The translations under genes and the position numbers were made by a program. Of a stretch of DNA of 64,000 nt, positions 23,201-35,130 are shown in pieces. A model generated the notes under the pieces. That model made no database searches. It saw nothing but the letters and a program-made list of their open reading frames with translations, and had not been told where the DNA came from. The first letter of the stretch is position 1. Every line of letters starts with the position of its first letter. The stretch is from contig OZ020487.1 of the NCBI GenBank assembly GCA_963971405.1, forward strand, positions 21,313,371 through 21,377,370, read 5' to 3'. The stretch comes from Psococerastis gibbosa. Its lineage: Eukaryota > Arthropoda > Insecta > Psocodea > Psocidae.

Positions 23201-26200
23201 CAAAGGCCAAACCCGGCACTGGGGGATTGGGTTGCCGATCAAGCTGGCCCAGCTTTTCCCTAAACTAATGTTAGTAGTGCGCTTGTGAAATAGTACTTTT
23301 TCGTAATGTGTTAATTTTTGGGCAAACAAGCTAACCCAAACAAACAAATTGAAATGTATTTGCCTCGGATCACTACTTTTCACGTAAAATTTGTTACATT
23401 TTCTTTATAAACATACGTGACCAGGTATTTCAGTATTGAGTATTTATTTTTTATTTTTATTTTTTTTTCTTCTAATAAGCCAGCCTTACGGAGTTAGGGC
23501 TATAAAGACCTCGAGAGTGAGTTATCATGCTACATCGAAAATATTTAACAGAGTAAACAACGTGGTAGTAGTCAGACGCTCGTGCCACGGTTTTAAAGAA
23601 AGTGGCAGAACTCTATTCTAGTGCCACATTTGTTTATATTTTTTGTTCATTTTGGTTATTATAATTTTAAGTATTTACGTTAATTGCTTGTGACATAATA
23701 AATAATACAAATAAATGTAAATACCACAACATTTTAAACACGTGTTCAAATCAATCTTCAAAAACGAAGATGGCGGCTGTAAACTTGAGCTATCGATCGC
23801 AATTCGCAATGCTATGTAAATAACACGTTAACCAACTGGAAGTTGCGTTTATGATAGCACGCTGGTTAGCTTGGTTATCGGTGTGTTAACTTAACTTGAT
23901 ATAGCACACTTAACTAGGTATTATTTAATACATTGTAGTATTATATGGTTAATATAACACTGACATTAAATTAACTCTCTTACACTCAACAAGAACTGCC
24001 TGCTTTACATGCCCTCCGAAGCATGGCCAGAAATGTAGAAAATGTGGGAACAGCAACCATTCGGGTGAAAGTCAGTTGTGTCGAGACCACTACTCCACGT
24101 ATCTTGTATGTGTATGTGTGGTGCTGTGATATTTTTAACCTAGTTTAACCCATCTTTCTTCTACGTACTGAATATAAAAACCAGTAACATTATTGACAGT
24201 ATTTAAAATATAATATGTGTCGGGAGGCCTACAGCACTAATTGAACGTCTGTATTTTTTGTTTAAATTGTAATTAATTGTGACTGTTTCAGTTGTGAAGG
24301 AGCCTCCTTACTCGGTGAAAGAATGCGGATACGCAGGATTTGTTCTTCCCATTGATGTTTACCTCAAAAATAAGGAGGAACCGAAAAAGATTGAATTTAC
24401 GCACGACCTTCAACTACAAACCAGTGGGCCACCAATTACGAAGGTGAATCGTGAGCCACGCATTTTTCAGAATCCATCTGAAGATTTTCGAAGGAATCTT
24501 ATCAGAGGTGGAGGCGTTGGAGTAGATAATCCAAGTGATGGAATCAAGTCAACTAACAAAAAGTCAACTCTCTCTCCCAAGAAGTTGGAAGATAATAAAC
24601 TAACAGCTGCAAAGAAACATAAGCCCGATCTATCTGTAAATAATTCGTTTGCAGAGCTATTCGGAACCCCTATTCGAAGGAACACTCCTGAACCCAAGAA
24701 ATTAATTGAAGCCCCAAAAAAGGATGTAGATAGGAAAAAAGCAAATAAACCAGTAGTTACCAAAGATGACAAAGAGTTTAAGGATAGAGAAAAACCGAAA
24801 GACCGAGATAAAGAAAAGCCCTCTAAAGAGAAATCTAAGAGACCTCCATCTCCACCGCCGTCTTCAAAAATCAAAGAAGACATTAAAAAAGAAAAAAGTG
24901 ACGACAAGGATAGGAAAAGAGACGAGTCGTCAAAAGAAAAAGAACGCAAGGAAAAGCATAGGGAGAAAGACCCTGATAAATCACATAAAAAGGAGAAGAG
25001 ACCTAAGGAGCCTGAAGTACAGAAAAAATCACTAGTTCCAGTGGTTGAAAAGCCGAATGTTCCTGAAATTAATATTATTGATGCCAAGAAGGAGAAGATA
25101 GAAAAAGAGAAGCATAGGCATAAACACAAGAAAAGGGAGAAAGAAAAGACTCGTGAAAAAGAAAAACATAAACACAAAGAAAAAGACGATAAAGATGGGA
25201 AAGAAAAGATTAAGAAGAAACAAGATGCGGCGAGTTTTAGAATAGATAAAGAAATATTTCCGTCACCTTCAAAAGAAAAGCCCAAAGTTGGCCCTCTTAA
25301 TCAGCTATTCAGTGAACTGTCCAGCTCGGCATCGGCAATATCGGACGATGACGACCCTATACCGCCAGTGCGATCAGTGCCTGAGCCAACACCACCACCA
25401 CCTCCGAAACATGTGCCTGACAAATTCACTACTTCGTCTAATGCTAGTAGCAAATCGAAAGACAAAAACCATGCTGACAGCAAGTTAAAAACACAAAAAT
25501 CGGAAGAAAGCAGTTCCTTTAAAGAGAAAAAAGAGAAAGTTCCGAAAAAGAGAAGTTCAAAAGGTGATAGCGAAACGAAAGCTAAGCGAATTAAGATTGA
25601 TAGAGAAAGGTCATCTTCTTCTGAAAGAGAACGAGAGAGGGAGAGGGAAATTGAAGCGGAGAACTTATTAAAGCAACAAGAAGAACAAGAAAGGCGAGCC
25701 AGGGAAAGGGAAGAAGAGGAACGGAGGCAAAGGGAAGTTAGAGAGAGGGAGGAAGAATTGGCTAGAAAGGACCGTGAAGCAGCCGAGACCTCGGCCCTGA
25801 AGTCAAAGTCCAATAAAGGGCGAAAGCGTAACAGAGAGAAGGTGAGTAGCAGAGTAGATGTAAGTAACTTTCTTCTCTGTATCATTATTTTAGAGCACTA
25901 TACGAGATGGTACCAGATCCGGAGTTCCGTATTTTAAGAAAGAACCACCACATTCACCTAAGGTGGGTATTCCACCGACCTCGTTTGTGTTTGTCAGCGT
26001 GATATTGACGTGGTAGCAGACATTAAAGACAGTCTTTAATGTCTGCTTCCACGTCAATATCACGCTGACAAACACAAACGAGGTCGGTGGAAACCCCGCC
26101 TATCTGCATAAATGTAGTATTTAATTTTCCACGGTGATAAATAAAGTTGAGAAAGTTTAGGCCCTATACACACGGACGATTTGACTCGCGCGAGTTGCCG

Positions 26201-27651
26201 ACGTTTTTATTTTAATAGTAGGAAATGGGCTTGGTGAATAGTTGGTGCAAAACTACAGAGTCTATATCTGAAGATGAGCTGATGTCGGTGAACAGAGGGG
26301 AAAACCGTGCACTTTCGGGCTGTCGGCTACTCGTCGGCTTCCCGCCAGCCACAAATCGTTCCAACTACCCATTTGCTACAGTGGAAAAAGTCCCCGCAAC
26401 TCCCGTGTTGAATCGTTCCCATGTGTTTTGGACCTATGATTTACATTCATTTCAAAATTATTATATAACTGTAAGATACATTCCGGAATCTTAATCTAGT
26501 TACAGTAGACAACATAACCTCAACCCACCAAGGCTGCAATATCATAACACTTCTCAAATCTATTAATTAATTATTTATTAATTACATTACAAGCAATGTT
26601 TTGGATGTGGCGATACCGCGATACTTTGGGCGCATTTACGTTTTATCTTAACCACCAGCATAGCTTTTGGAAACGCTGATTTTTTTTTTAACTTATGATT
26701 TGCAACAACATATCAAGAGAGCAATCTGAACAATGTGCCCTACTGCTATGATCGGCGGTTCCAATGACATTATTATGATTCACACTATCCGTCCATACCC
26801 TATATTTCGGTTATTATGAGGAATTTTGACATGGGGTAAAAATATGATGACTATCTTTTGGTCGCGTTAAATATTTTTTCAGGGGAACGGAAATTGTGGT
26901 TTTGGGGGGGTCATAGATGGTATCTCGGAATTTTAAAATACGAACCTATGTCAAGTTCCACATCAAATGAAACCTCTTTTTTAAGCCTTAAAATTATTAT
27001 GTCACTTATGAACCTTAACTAAATGGTAATCACAAATGTCTTAATTAATGTGCCCCTTTCCATTGGATATTCTTCATGAAATTATTACTTGTGCCCTACT
27101 ATCATAAATTAGAAAAAAATTCATGAAGTATGCGTGAACCTGACTTGAAAGGTACGCCTGCCAGGTATCAAAGGCTTTTCCAACTTTGTAAAATGTGTTT
27201 GCATGTTGAACATCAAATGCATTGAAATGTTCTGTCATATTGACAAACAACTTAAGAGTATACGCCTAAATGTTCGGGATACATACTCTCAATTTCTTCC
27301 AAATCAAATTAGGCCTTTCCGACCACCAAAGCTTATCCAGTCACTAAATATCTGGTTTTTCAACCATTAGAATAACATAGGATGTTATTATTTCAGGTCA
27401 CAGAAGAGATTCAGAAGCCTGAAGAACCACCCCAACGTATTGAACTTACCAAGGAGTATCTAGCTCAACTAAGGGAACTTCAGAATAGAATTATGACAAT
27501 TGAAGACAACGCTGAACTCCAAAAAGTCGTGAAGGTAATAGCAGAATCTGGGCAGTATGAAGTTACTAAGAAAACGTTCGACTTTGACCTTTGTGCCCTT
27601 GACCAGGCAACAGTCCGCCGGCTGCAGCAGTTCTTTGAGTTACCCACGTGA
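20249..27651 (+). CDS. ear: AF9/ENL-type YEATS-AHD transcription elongation protein
   Basis: Homologue of vertebrate MLLT3/MLLT1 and fly ear. These proteins read acylated histone H3 through the YEATS domain and recruit super elongation complex or DOT1L partners through a C-terminal AHD helix domain. Exons: 20249-20260 (ATG GCA TTT TCG, then GTGCGT), 21603-21780, 24292-25841 and 27397-27651, all in phase, about 664 residues. YEATS spans about residues 5-145 ([59 protein letters not shown]). A long Lys/Glu/Ser-rich charged region fills exon 3. The AHD is in the last exon ([18 protein letters not shown]). The four-codon first exon is inferred from phase and from resemblance to the AF9 N-terminus. 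A possible additional 69-nt in-frame exon lies at 25894-25962. Introns contain a GGTAAAGG hairpin MITE, a SINE split by another MITE, and two further MITEs. Confidence 0.92.
20847..21151. mobile_element. GGTAAAGG hairpin MITE in ear intron 1
   Basis: Ends GGTAAAGGTTCAGTTTAGCT and AGCTAAACTAGACCTTTACC; it follows a (GATT)n run at 20814-20836. A half copy lies at about 42550-42595 in MCM9 intron 1. Confidence 0.8.
22440..23280. repeat. Mixed retroelement fragments
   Basis: A tRNA-like start GGCCGTGGTTGAGTGGTCAG near 22483 suggests a SINE. 22780-23270 contains pieces shared with the repeat at 15170-15560. No coding part is seen. Confidence 0.5.
23470..24098 (-). mobile_element. tRNA-derived SINE (minus) split by a MITE copy
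   Basis: The outer parts, 23470-23510 and 23977-24098, match the reverse complement of the SINE at 50127-50317 (GGCCATGCTTCGGAGGGCAT, TTGAGTGTAAGAGAG). The MITE copy of 13341-13919 occupies the middle. It lies in the ear intron before exon 3. Confidence 0.75.
25894..25962 (+). CDS. Candidate alternative exon of the ear homologue
   Basis: After the strong donor at 25842 comes TTTTAG and 69 nt that stay open in the same phase ([23 protein letters not shown]). They end at AAG before GTGGGT. The next known exon accepts phase 0, so including or skipping this one both keep the frame. The donor GT is the second and third base of a MITE that starts at 25962. This is inference from splice grammar only; no homologue of these residues is recalled. 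Confidence 0.35.
25962..26100. mobile_element. Hairpin MITE in ear intron, GACCTCG arms
   Basis: 139 bp, near twin of 6515-6652, flanked by TAA and TAT. Its first bases GGTGGGT could provide the donor of the candidate exon ending at 25962. Confidence 0.85.
26160..26434. mobile_element. Relative of the GGCCATGTACACG MITE in ear intron
   Basis: It starts GGCCCTATACACACGGACG and ends AATCGTTCCCATGTGTTTTGGACC, with TTA and TAT flanks. An open frame inside has no recognisable product. Confidence 0.65.
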
Positions 27652-28329
27652 CGTTAGGGGGCCTCGGACTGGATTTGTTGGTCTCCATCTAGGCAGAACC
27701 CACACAATTGTGATAACGCAGGCAGAATCTGCGTCCCACACTACAACAGTATAAAATAAGTTCTTATAGTAGAGGAGCCCTAGCTGGGATTTCTGGATTT
27801 ACTCGAGCGCGTCAGATTAAGGTATGATGAGTTAATTACATGCTAAAAAGTGTATATTTCACTAACCTGACAATTTGCGAGTGACATAAAGAAACGGGAG
27901 GGCTACAAAGTTGTGCAGCTGCTTGATGCCTATATATTTCTCACTGCGTCCCCACTTTGGTTTCTGTTGCCATGAAGCTATGATATTATTATGTTATGTT
28001 ATGTCAATTAAGAGTGTACAGCCCGTAGGAATGTGGCAGTCCGAAATTTAATACTTTTTATTTTTTATTTCATTCCCTGTTAAAAAAACTATAAATAATA
28101 ATTCAAGTTCACCAATTTTTCATTTATTAGAGCAATTGTATATATAATATATAATAATAGAGGTAATTAAAAAAAACATTAAGGTTGACTTCACACACAT
28201 TGTTAAAATTAATCACTTTGTATAGTTTTACGTAATAATAATATTAAGTAAAACTAATAATATTACGTAAAACTATACAAAGTGATTAATTTTAACAATG
28301 TGTGACAGCAAGTTTTACAAAGTTACTAA

Positions 28330-28637
28330 GGTGCCCATTCCACATACGTACAACGTCAATGAAAATTATGAAATTGAAGGTGGTAGCAGAATTTTTAGTA
28401 TGTCTTTTAGGTGCCCATTCCACATACGTACAACGTCAACGAAAAATTGAAAAATGACGTCAAAATGACGTAAATTGACGTGGTAGCAGAATTTTTAGTA
28501 TGTCTTTAATGTCTGCTAAAACGTCATTTTTCAATTTTTCGTTGACGATTGAAGTATATGGAATACCCCCCTAATGTCTGCTACCACCTTCAATTTCATA
28601 ATTTTCATTGACGTTGTACGTATGTGGAATGGGCGCC
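28330..28637. mobile_element. Nested pair of core-family MITEs inside an LTR
   Basis: The outer element has arms ACATACGTACAACGTCAATG and is flanked by TAA/TTA. An inner element at 28410-28571 with similar ends but different arms (GAAAAATTGAAAAATGACG) sits in its loop, flanked by TTA/TAA. Both lie in the 3' LTR of the tRNA-Arg element, beside an unrelated hairpin at about 28192-28305. Confidence 0.85.
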
Positions 28638-29376
28638 TTAGGAGACTATTATGTTTATAAGGTTGACTTCTTTTGTTTTCTTTCTCTTCTTTTTTCGAAT
28701 GTAGACAAAACCCAGTAGCTCAACGACATCCTCCCACCAAAGAATGTATCTTCTTTCCGCTTTAACGTAGTCGGCCAGCAGGCAAAACACGCGTCCTCTG
28801 CTGGTCACTGGGGGACGGGGGTCAGGCATAACTTCTTCCTTCTGAGTAGATTCATCCTGCGGTTTTAGTATGTTTTCTGTCTTCTTCTCATCATCATCAT
28901 TGTCATGAAAATCATCATCCTCCTCTTCAAGATCATCATCATCATAATAATCATTATCAATATCATCATCGTCATCGAGATCAATACCATCATCATCTGT
29001 CTGCCGCCTTCGTCCAGAGCACATAATGGTCCCTTGTCTTCCAGAACATCGCCTGCAAGATACTTGGACCACACAATCGTTGGCTTTGTGATTAAGTTCT
29101 GTGCAAAATAAAGAGGCCCGCTTTCTCATCGAATTTTATTAGTTCTACTTTGGGCAGTTTTAGATTACATTACTCGTCGCTTAATTGCGCACTAAGATTA
29201 CCCTTACACAATCCAGTAGGGTTAACTTCCCTTGAGCAACAACTCATTATCTTCTCTTGGTAATCATTGGCACTTTCATTCTCGCCACATATATCGTCTT
29301 CCGTCACTAACTCATCAGAAACAAGCAAATTCACAATATTCTGGTCCAATTTAACTAGTTTAACTTTGCCTCTCAT
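28638..29376 (-). pseudogene. Residual coding frames of the small LTR element
   Basis: Two minus-strand frames, 68 codons (29170-29376, MRGKVKLVKLDQNIVNLL) and 163 codons (28638-29129), are joined by a stop. The second has a long Asp/Glu run (GIDLDDDDDIDNDYYDDDD) from a GAT/ATC-type repeat. A tail, PVTSRGRVFCLLADYV, recalls the C-terminal end of some retroelement Pol proteins. This pattern fits the start of gag fused to the end of pol after a large deletion. No catalytic motif remains. The longer frame ends inside the LTR and is not a host gene. Confidence 0.5.
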
Positions 29377-29459
29377 CGCAATTATGTGGGTTTTTATTCG
29401 AAATTCTTCCTATTTCTCTTCGTCATAGGCCAAATCTGTGTCCCGAATGGTTTTGGTTA

Positions 29460-29601
29460 GGGGGGTATTCCACATACGTACAACGTCAATGAAAATTATG
29501 AAATTGATGGTGGCAGCAGACATTTTTACATACTAAAAATTCTGCTGCCACCATCAATTTCATAATTTTCATTGACGTTGTACGTATGTGGAATACCCCC
29601 C
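29460..29601. mobile_element. Hairpin MITE inside the small LTR element
   Basis: 142 bp, starts GGGGGGTATTCC, TTA on both sides. Arms match the outer element at 28330-28637, with a core reading GGTGGCAGCAGACATT. Confidence 0.88.
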
Positions 29602-29669
29602 TTATCACCATTCGTAGGGACCCTCTTTTTTTTCTGAAACAATCAAGACTTGCCGTTCCGTCTATGGAT

Positions 29670-29687
29670 GTCCTGTCACGGTCGCCA
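29670..29687 (-). promoter_or_regulatory. tRNA-Arg primer binding site
   Basis: TGGCGACCGTGACAGGAC on the minus strand equals the complement of a tRNA 3' end ...GTCCTGTCACGGTCG plus CCA, typical of insect tRNA-Arg. It lies two bases inside the 5' LTR. Confidence 0.8.
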
Positions 29688-30169
29688 TTTGTTAAAAAAA
29701 AACTATAAATATTAATTCAAGTTCACCAATTTTTCATTTATTAGAGCAAAACATTAGCGGTAATTAAAAAAAGACATTAAGGTTGACTTCTTTTGTTTTC
29801 TTTCTTTTCTTTTTTCGAATGTAGACAAAACCCAGTAGCGCAACGACATTACCTAAGCATGTTATTAAAGATTTGGCTCATCAAGGTTTTGGAAGACTAT
29901 ACTTCATGCATCATATAATAAGGTATTTTTAGTTTTCGAAATTTTAGTTTTTTTATAAAATCGTTAATACGTGAAAAGTTATTGTTTATGAAATGTATTT
30001 GCATGTTTCTGAAAAAACTACAATTTCGAAAATTAAAAATATCTAATAATATGATGCATGAAGTAGTCTTCTACAACTTCGATGAGCCAAATCTTTAATA
30101 ACATGTTTAAAAAATAAAAAGTATTAAATTTCGGGCTGCCAATTTCCTATGGGCTGTGCACTCTTAACA

Positions 30170-33100
30170 TTATTTTATAAATATTTACTATTTATTATTA
30201 TTAATATAAAATATTATTATTTCCAGAGTTTTTCAATTAATTAAGTTCAGTGATTTTAAAAAATCTAAAAAAAAATTCTTTTAATTCTCAGATCCCTCCA
30301 GATAATCATCAGATTAGACCAATATTAGACAGCATGTCTTGGACATAAAGATGAACCATATATACATATCAATATTTGACGCGCTCAAGTATGCCCACGC
30401 AACAGTTTTTTTTTTAAATTTTTATATATAGCCGCTCCATCCTCTGATGAAGAGGCATACATTATATAACATTTTTTTCTTTTTATCATCTAAGCTTTGC
30501 AAACCCAATAGGTCTCTATGACGCTCGAGTAAATACCCATTTAGCATCGCGGGCTCCCCTACTATTGTCCATGCTCATCATTGAAGGAAAACACGTATGC
30601 AGCAGCAATTAAGTTTACGGGATAATTCAAAACAATGTAAGGTAAATCAGGAGGTATTGTATGCATTCTATGCTTTATCGGTTTCAATTTATTTTGGACC
30701 ACATATTCCAATCACTTTTAAAGTACGTGTAGATTTACTATAGTCGCATAGGCATTATCAGTTTCTTCGATTTATGATTTAATGAACAAGGACTTTGATG
30801 GCATAGTGGTAGCTTGTTCATACTCGTGCGAGTCTCTACACATCATGCGGTCGGTGACCTGTCGTAACTCAACACAGGTATTACCTACAGAAGCGACTGA
30901 AGAGGTTATTCGTATAAATTCATGGAATTGTTTGTATGCGAATAATATTTTTTTAAAAACTATTTTGGGACAGTTGAATATTGTAACCAGCCAATGCGTT
31001 TCCTCTTAGAAAGCTACTGCTATTGGATTTGGAATAATTACGGTAAAGCCATTTTCAGCTGTCTGATTCCTTATCCATTCAATACGAAAACTAATTACTA
31101 AATTCTAATTAAATGTATTTTAATAAACACACCGACCGGCGAATATACTTGAAAAAGTCCCACCTTAATATTGAAAAAAAAGTATTGCAATTTAATTAAT
31201 AAAAATTACGGGAAAATTATTTTCACATTTCAAGATAGTTGACCACTACTTCTACTATTAGCGTTTTGTTACAAACAAAAAGATGTAAAAAATACTTTAC
31301 GTTTTTAAATAGAGACACAAGTAACTTTATTATAATAGATCGGTCTGCCCATAGGAATGTAAACCCGCTGTTAAGAGCAAATCCCTGTATCCGTTTTGTA
31401 GAGCCTACAATGAGGTGACATGCAGTAGAAGATATGTCCCTGTACATTTTGATGTATAGCATGTGGCCCTCTCCAACACTGTTTGGCCGCATATTATAAA
31501 CCTAAGTGTAGAGGATAATTTTATGACTATTTATGATTATACTGTCGATATAGTGAAGTATCATTATTTTTCTGCTGCGAATTATTTGTTGGTATGGATA
31601 TTCAAATAGCAATAGGAGCTTACATTATTTAATTGATGATAAACTAGTTCTAAATTTTCGACTAATCTAAAGATATATTCCTGCGCATTAAATTTCGGTC
31701 GTATATGTTATGATATATATCTATATACTGTATTTGAAATATTTTAGTCAATACTATTAGGGGGAAAGCTTATGGAGGATTGTGTCATTTTAACTTTTAA
31801 GTAATAAGTTATTGTATGGTTTCTGCCTAGTTATTAAATAATTTGTTTTGTTAGAAATTATTAGCATTATTATATTAGTGATAGGTACTACCCGACCACG
31901 TTAGAATAACACTTGGAACACTGTTTATTCGATTTTTATAAGTGTTCCAAATGCCATCCTATCGTGGTCGGGTAGTACATAACAATTTGTTACGAATTAA
32001 AATATGGGGAATCTGGCTTTGTCCATACGAGCAGATAAACTTCATAGATTTTGAAAAGTATCATGTAGCTCAGTGAGAAAATTGGGCTATTTAATTTTTT
32101 ATTGTTCATCGCCAATGCTAAATTTTTCGTTCCATTTTGTATATGTTCTGTCAACACAATTATTAAGGCATTTGCTGAGAATTTCACAGCAAAGAATTAT
32201 GTTAAAATTGGAATCTAAGATACATTTTTCTTTTTCGTGATTCAACGTTCTCTCCCAAATATACTCTTCATGGAAACCTATATAATTTGGTTGACTTGAT
32301 GGAATGCGCCTCTAAAGAGTGTCGGTATCGGAATCGAGAATGTTATGATTGTACCGAATAGCGTGGGTCGTGCTTTAACCAGAAGCAACTATTAGGATAT
32401 ACAGGGTGACTCAGATTGCATTTTCCTGGCGATATAAAAAATCAGAGAAATACGCCTTGCTTAAAAAGATAGTAGTATCGAACCTGAGATAGCCAGATAT
32501 GACCATATCTGAACCTTTTTAGGTGGCAACAAATTATGTAACATTATTTCTTTTATTAGTTTGAAAAATAAGTTAATTTAAAAATAACATTGGGTCACCC
32601 TGTATAACTTATGAGCCAAGTTGACAAGCATAGTGACTTGCAACCTTAAATATTTCGCCATTGCGCAGGGAGTGCGCACGATCTAAATGCTTTCATGTGC
32701 CATTTTATCCGTTTATCCATTGTATTCCGTATTGTATTAGTTAACTCGAAAAAGTCTTGCGCCTAAATTATTTTGAAAAAAAATTAATATAGGACTTAAA
32801 TGGTAAAAACGGCTCCACTTTCAATTCGTTTTTATAGGCCGCCAGTACTGGTTTATGACTTAGTCAGTGACAGTACTCCCGCCTTTTAACACTTATATTA
32901 AATCACTCCCGTTTTGCTAACCTTTGTTATACTGCATAAAAACAGTAAGTGAGAGGATAAGTGCAATCCACGTGAGTCACATTATTTTAAAATAGGTCTA
33001 TTAATATCATGTATATTGTAAGTTAAATAATTATAGTAAATGCTTAGCTGGATTTTACATATATATTAGTATTGGCAGCTCTTGAATAGTCAACAACAAA

Positions 33101-33440
33101 ATAATAATCTTGTCAAACACCAACCAATCAACGCAATGTTTCCTAAATTTAAACAAAATACTATATACTGTATTAATATGAATGTAATATATTCCCTCTT
33201 CCTCATATCACTGTCATTCAATTTTAGAGCATGTACGTAGTGGTGGTTCTCATTATCATTGTATTTTCGTATTCCTATATGGTTTTATTAGTAATTTAAA
33301 TAGGTTTCTCTCAGCCAGCAATTTTAACACGACACCCGTTATAATTAGTTAGGAAGTGCAAGCGTGTTTAATGCAAACCCCGCTAATACTCATAGGCTGA
33401 TGGTAAAGGGTGCGCCGCATTGTCCTACGATATTTCGGGT
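30170..33440. other. Gene-free stretch
   Basis: AT-rich intergenic DNA. Apart from the short MITE at 31887-31978, nothing was recognised. Confidence 0.5.
31887..31978. mobile_element. Short MITE, two copies in window
   Basis: About 92 bp with ends TACTACCCGACCACGTTAG and CTATCGTGGTCGGGTAGTA. A second copy at about 411-502 has the same arms (GACCACGATAGGATGACATT). Confidence 0.8.
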
Positions 33441-33444
33441 TTAA

Positions 33445-33821
33445 GTGTGCAGCCCGTAAGAAATTGGCAGCCCGAAATGTAATACTTTTTATTTTTTATT
33501 TAATTAACTAAGCAAGTTATTAAAGATTTGGCTCATTTAAGTTGTAGAAGACTACTTCATGCATCATATAATAAGGTATTTTTAGTTTTCGAAATTTTAG
33601 TTTTTTTATAAAATTGTTAATACGTGAAAAGTTATTGCTTATAAAATGTATTTGCATGTTTCTGAAAAAACTACAATTTCGAAAATTAAAAATATCTTGT
33701 TATATGATGCAGGAAGTAGTCTTCTACAACTTTTATGAGCCAAATCTTTAATGGCATGCTTAGTTAATTAAATAAAAAGTATTAAATTTCGGGCTGACAA
33801 TTTCCTACGGGCTGTACACTC
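33445..33821. mobile_element. TTAA-flanked hairpin MITE, copy 2 (complete)
   Basis: A 377-bp palindrome with the same arms as copy 1, flanked by TTAA on both sides. It codes for nothing. The TTAA target resembles piggyBac, although the ends do not start with CCY. Confidence 0.85.
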
Positions 33822-34869
33822 TTAATGAAAAATATTTTTGAAAGCCTAACAGGCATCCCATAAACTACAGGGGAACCACCAAAAATTATTTCTTTTTAAG
33901 CATGTTTGCTAAAGTTTTTAAAATACAATTATTAAGTCTTCATCGTGTGTTATAGAAAATTACAAGTAACATTGTTATATTGTAGCCTACATAATCGTGT
34001 ATTGCCTCGATACTATTGTACAGGCAAGTGAATTTTGAACGGTTTTGAATCTCCTTAAATCCCACTGTTTTAGTATCTAGTAAAGAATAGCCTTATGAAA
34101 ATATTTGCAATGCCTTGATTTTAGTACAACTTAAATGGTGACTGTAACTTTGTTGTGCATTTCCGAACAGAATTTTCCAATGTTGCGTGGGCCTAGAATT
34201 TTTAGAGGAAATTGATTTCTACACTCATCTTTGGTTAAGCGGCAAAACAGGTGTTAGTTTTTAGTTAATATTTCACTTGAATTTTTGTTTATTAACATTT
34301 AACCCTAGTGAATTCGACTGTATTTAGGTTAAGGTCAATGAATCTGTAAATTAATCTATTAAAATACCAATCACGCACTAATCTGTTGTTGATTAATTCA
34401 TTGTTACAACCTGAATCTTATAATGATGCTGAATGGACCCAGCGTTGTTAATTTAAAAGCTAGGTTATATTAGCAATTGCCACCAAACAGTGGCTGGCCT
34501 TAAATACGTTTAGTTTATGCTGTATGATAGGGTTGAATTATGGTCGGTTAGCCATCGGCATAACTTGTGGAAACCGAGTGCTTTTTGTTGGAATCTCTGG
34601 TTCACACCAACTTGTCAAAGTGAACAATCTGGACACTTTCCATCCTGCTGCCGCTATGTTCGATGACATCATTGACTGTGCACATGGTATAGACAATACA
34701 ATACAAAAATAAGAGTCCCTGACCAGCCAGAGCCGGATCGACCGTGTCAAACAAAAATAGCCACCCTAGAGGGTTTTGTACGAAAGAAGGAGGAGGTACT
34801 TAAATAGTCCAGCTCCTGTGGTCGTACTCATCCAAATTATATAGTGAGGCGTCAATAAGTCAGCTCTTA

Positions 34870-35130
34870 ATGTATGTTATGAAACAAGCTGGATCCAACT
34901 GACATACTAAAAATGGTAGCTTATTGTAAAGCCGGTGGGCAAGTATCGGATAAGAATCCCTCGATTTGTTTAGGCGACACCTAGGCATATCAAACCCTTT
35001 TGCCGATCGTGTATTATAGGAGTGCACTGTACTCCGAGCTGGCAATCCAGGATTCATCTTTACGGCCATTAGACAATTAAAGACATACTGGCCATGAACG
35101 GACAAAAACCTGTCTGATAGTAATTGGAAT
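34870..35130 (-). pseudogene. Dead LINE fragment (Jockey/CR1-like C-terminus)
   Basis: The minus-strand frame reads SVHGQYVFNCLMAVKMN, HSYNTRSAKGFDMPRCRLNK and PILAHRLYNKLP. The H-x-YNTR...P-R-R...LYNKLP pattern is the usual end of insect non-LTR polymerases. No upstream RT domain is visible in frame. Confidence 0.65.

Larger units (their letters stand above)
28078..29848 (-). mobile_element. Small LTR retroelement primed by tRNA-Arg, internally deleted
   Basis: Direct repeats of about 159 bp mark the ends. On the minus strand they start TGTCGTTG and end TTTAACA. The 5' LTR is 29690-29848. The 3' LTR (28078-28728) is split by hairpin insertions at about 28190-28660. Two bases after the 5' LTR lies TGGCGACCGTGACAGGAC, complementary to the 3' end of a tRNA-Arg. 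Directly before the 3' LTR is the purine tract GGTGGGAGGA. Flanks TTCCC and TTACC differ by one base, an aged 5-bp duplication. The interior is only about 0.96 kb with no RT, so it must be mobilised in trans or be a deletion derivative. It inserted into a TTAA-family MITE. Confidence 0.85.
28012..30163. mobile_element. TTAA-flanked hairpin MITE, copy 1 (split by the LTR element)
   Basis: Left part 28012-28077 starts GAGTGTACAGCCCGTAGG. The right part from 29849 ends CCTATGGGCTGTGCACTC at 30163. TTAA flanks both ends. The halves fold on each other over most of their length (TTTGGCTCATC/GATGAGCCAAA, GCATCATATAATAAGG). The LTR element sits between TTCCC and TTACC, where intact copies have AATTAACTAAGC, so the order of insertion is clear. 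Confidence 0.85.

Noticed and set aside
24467..25285. 272-codon Ser/Phe-rich minus-strand frame
   Set aside because: Reverse shadow of the Lys/Glu-rich exon 3 of the ear homologue; no codon or family support.
28638..29129. 163-codon acidic frame as a host protein gene
   Set aside because: It lies between LTRs, primer site and purine tract of a retroelement and ends within the LTR; the Asp run comes from a simple repeat.
34524..34712. 62-codon frame as a small gene
   Set aside because: No family resemblance and no splice or promoter support; it overlaps an equally long reverse frame.
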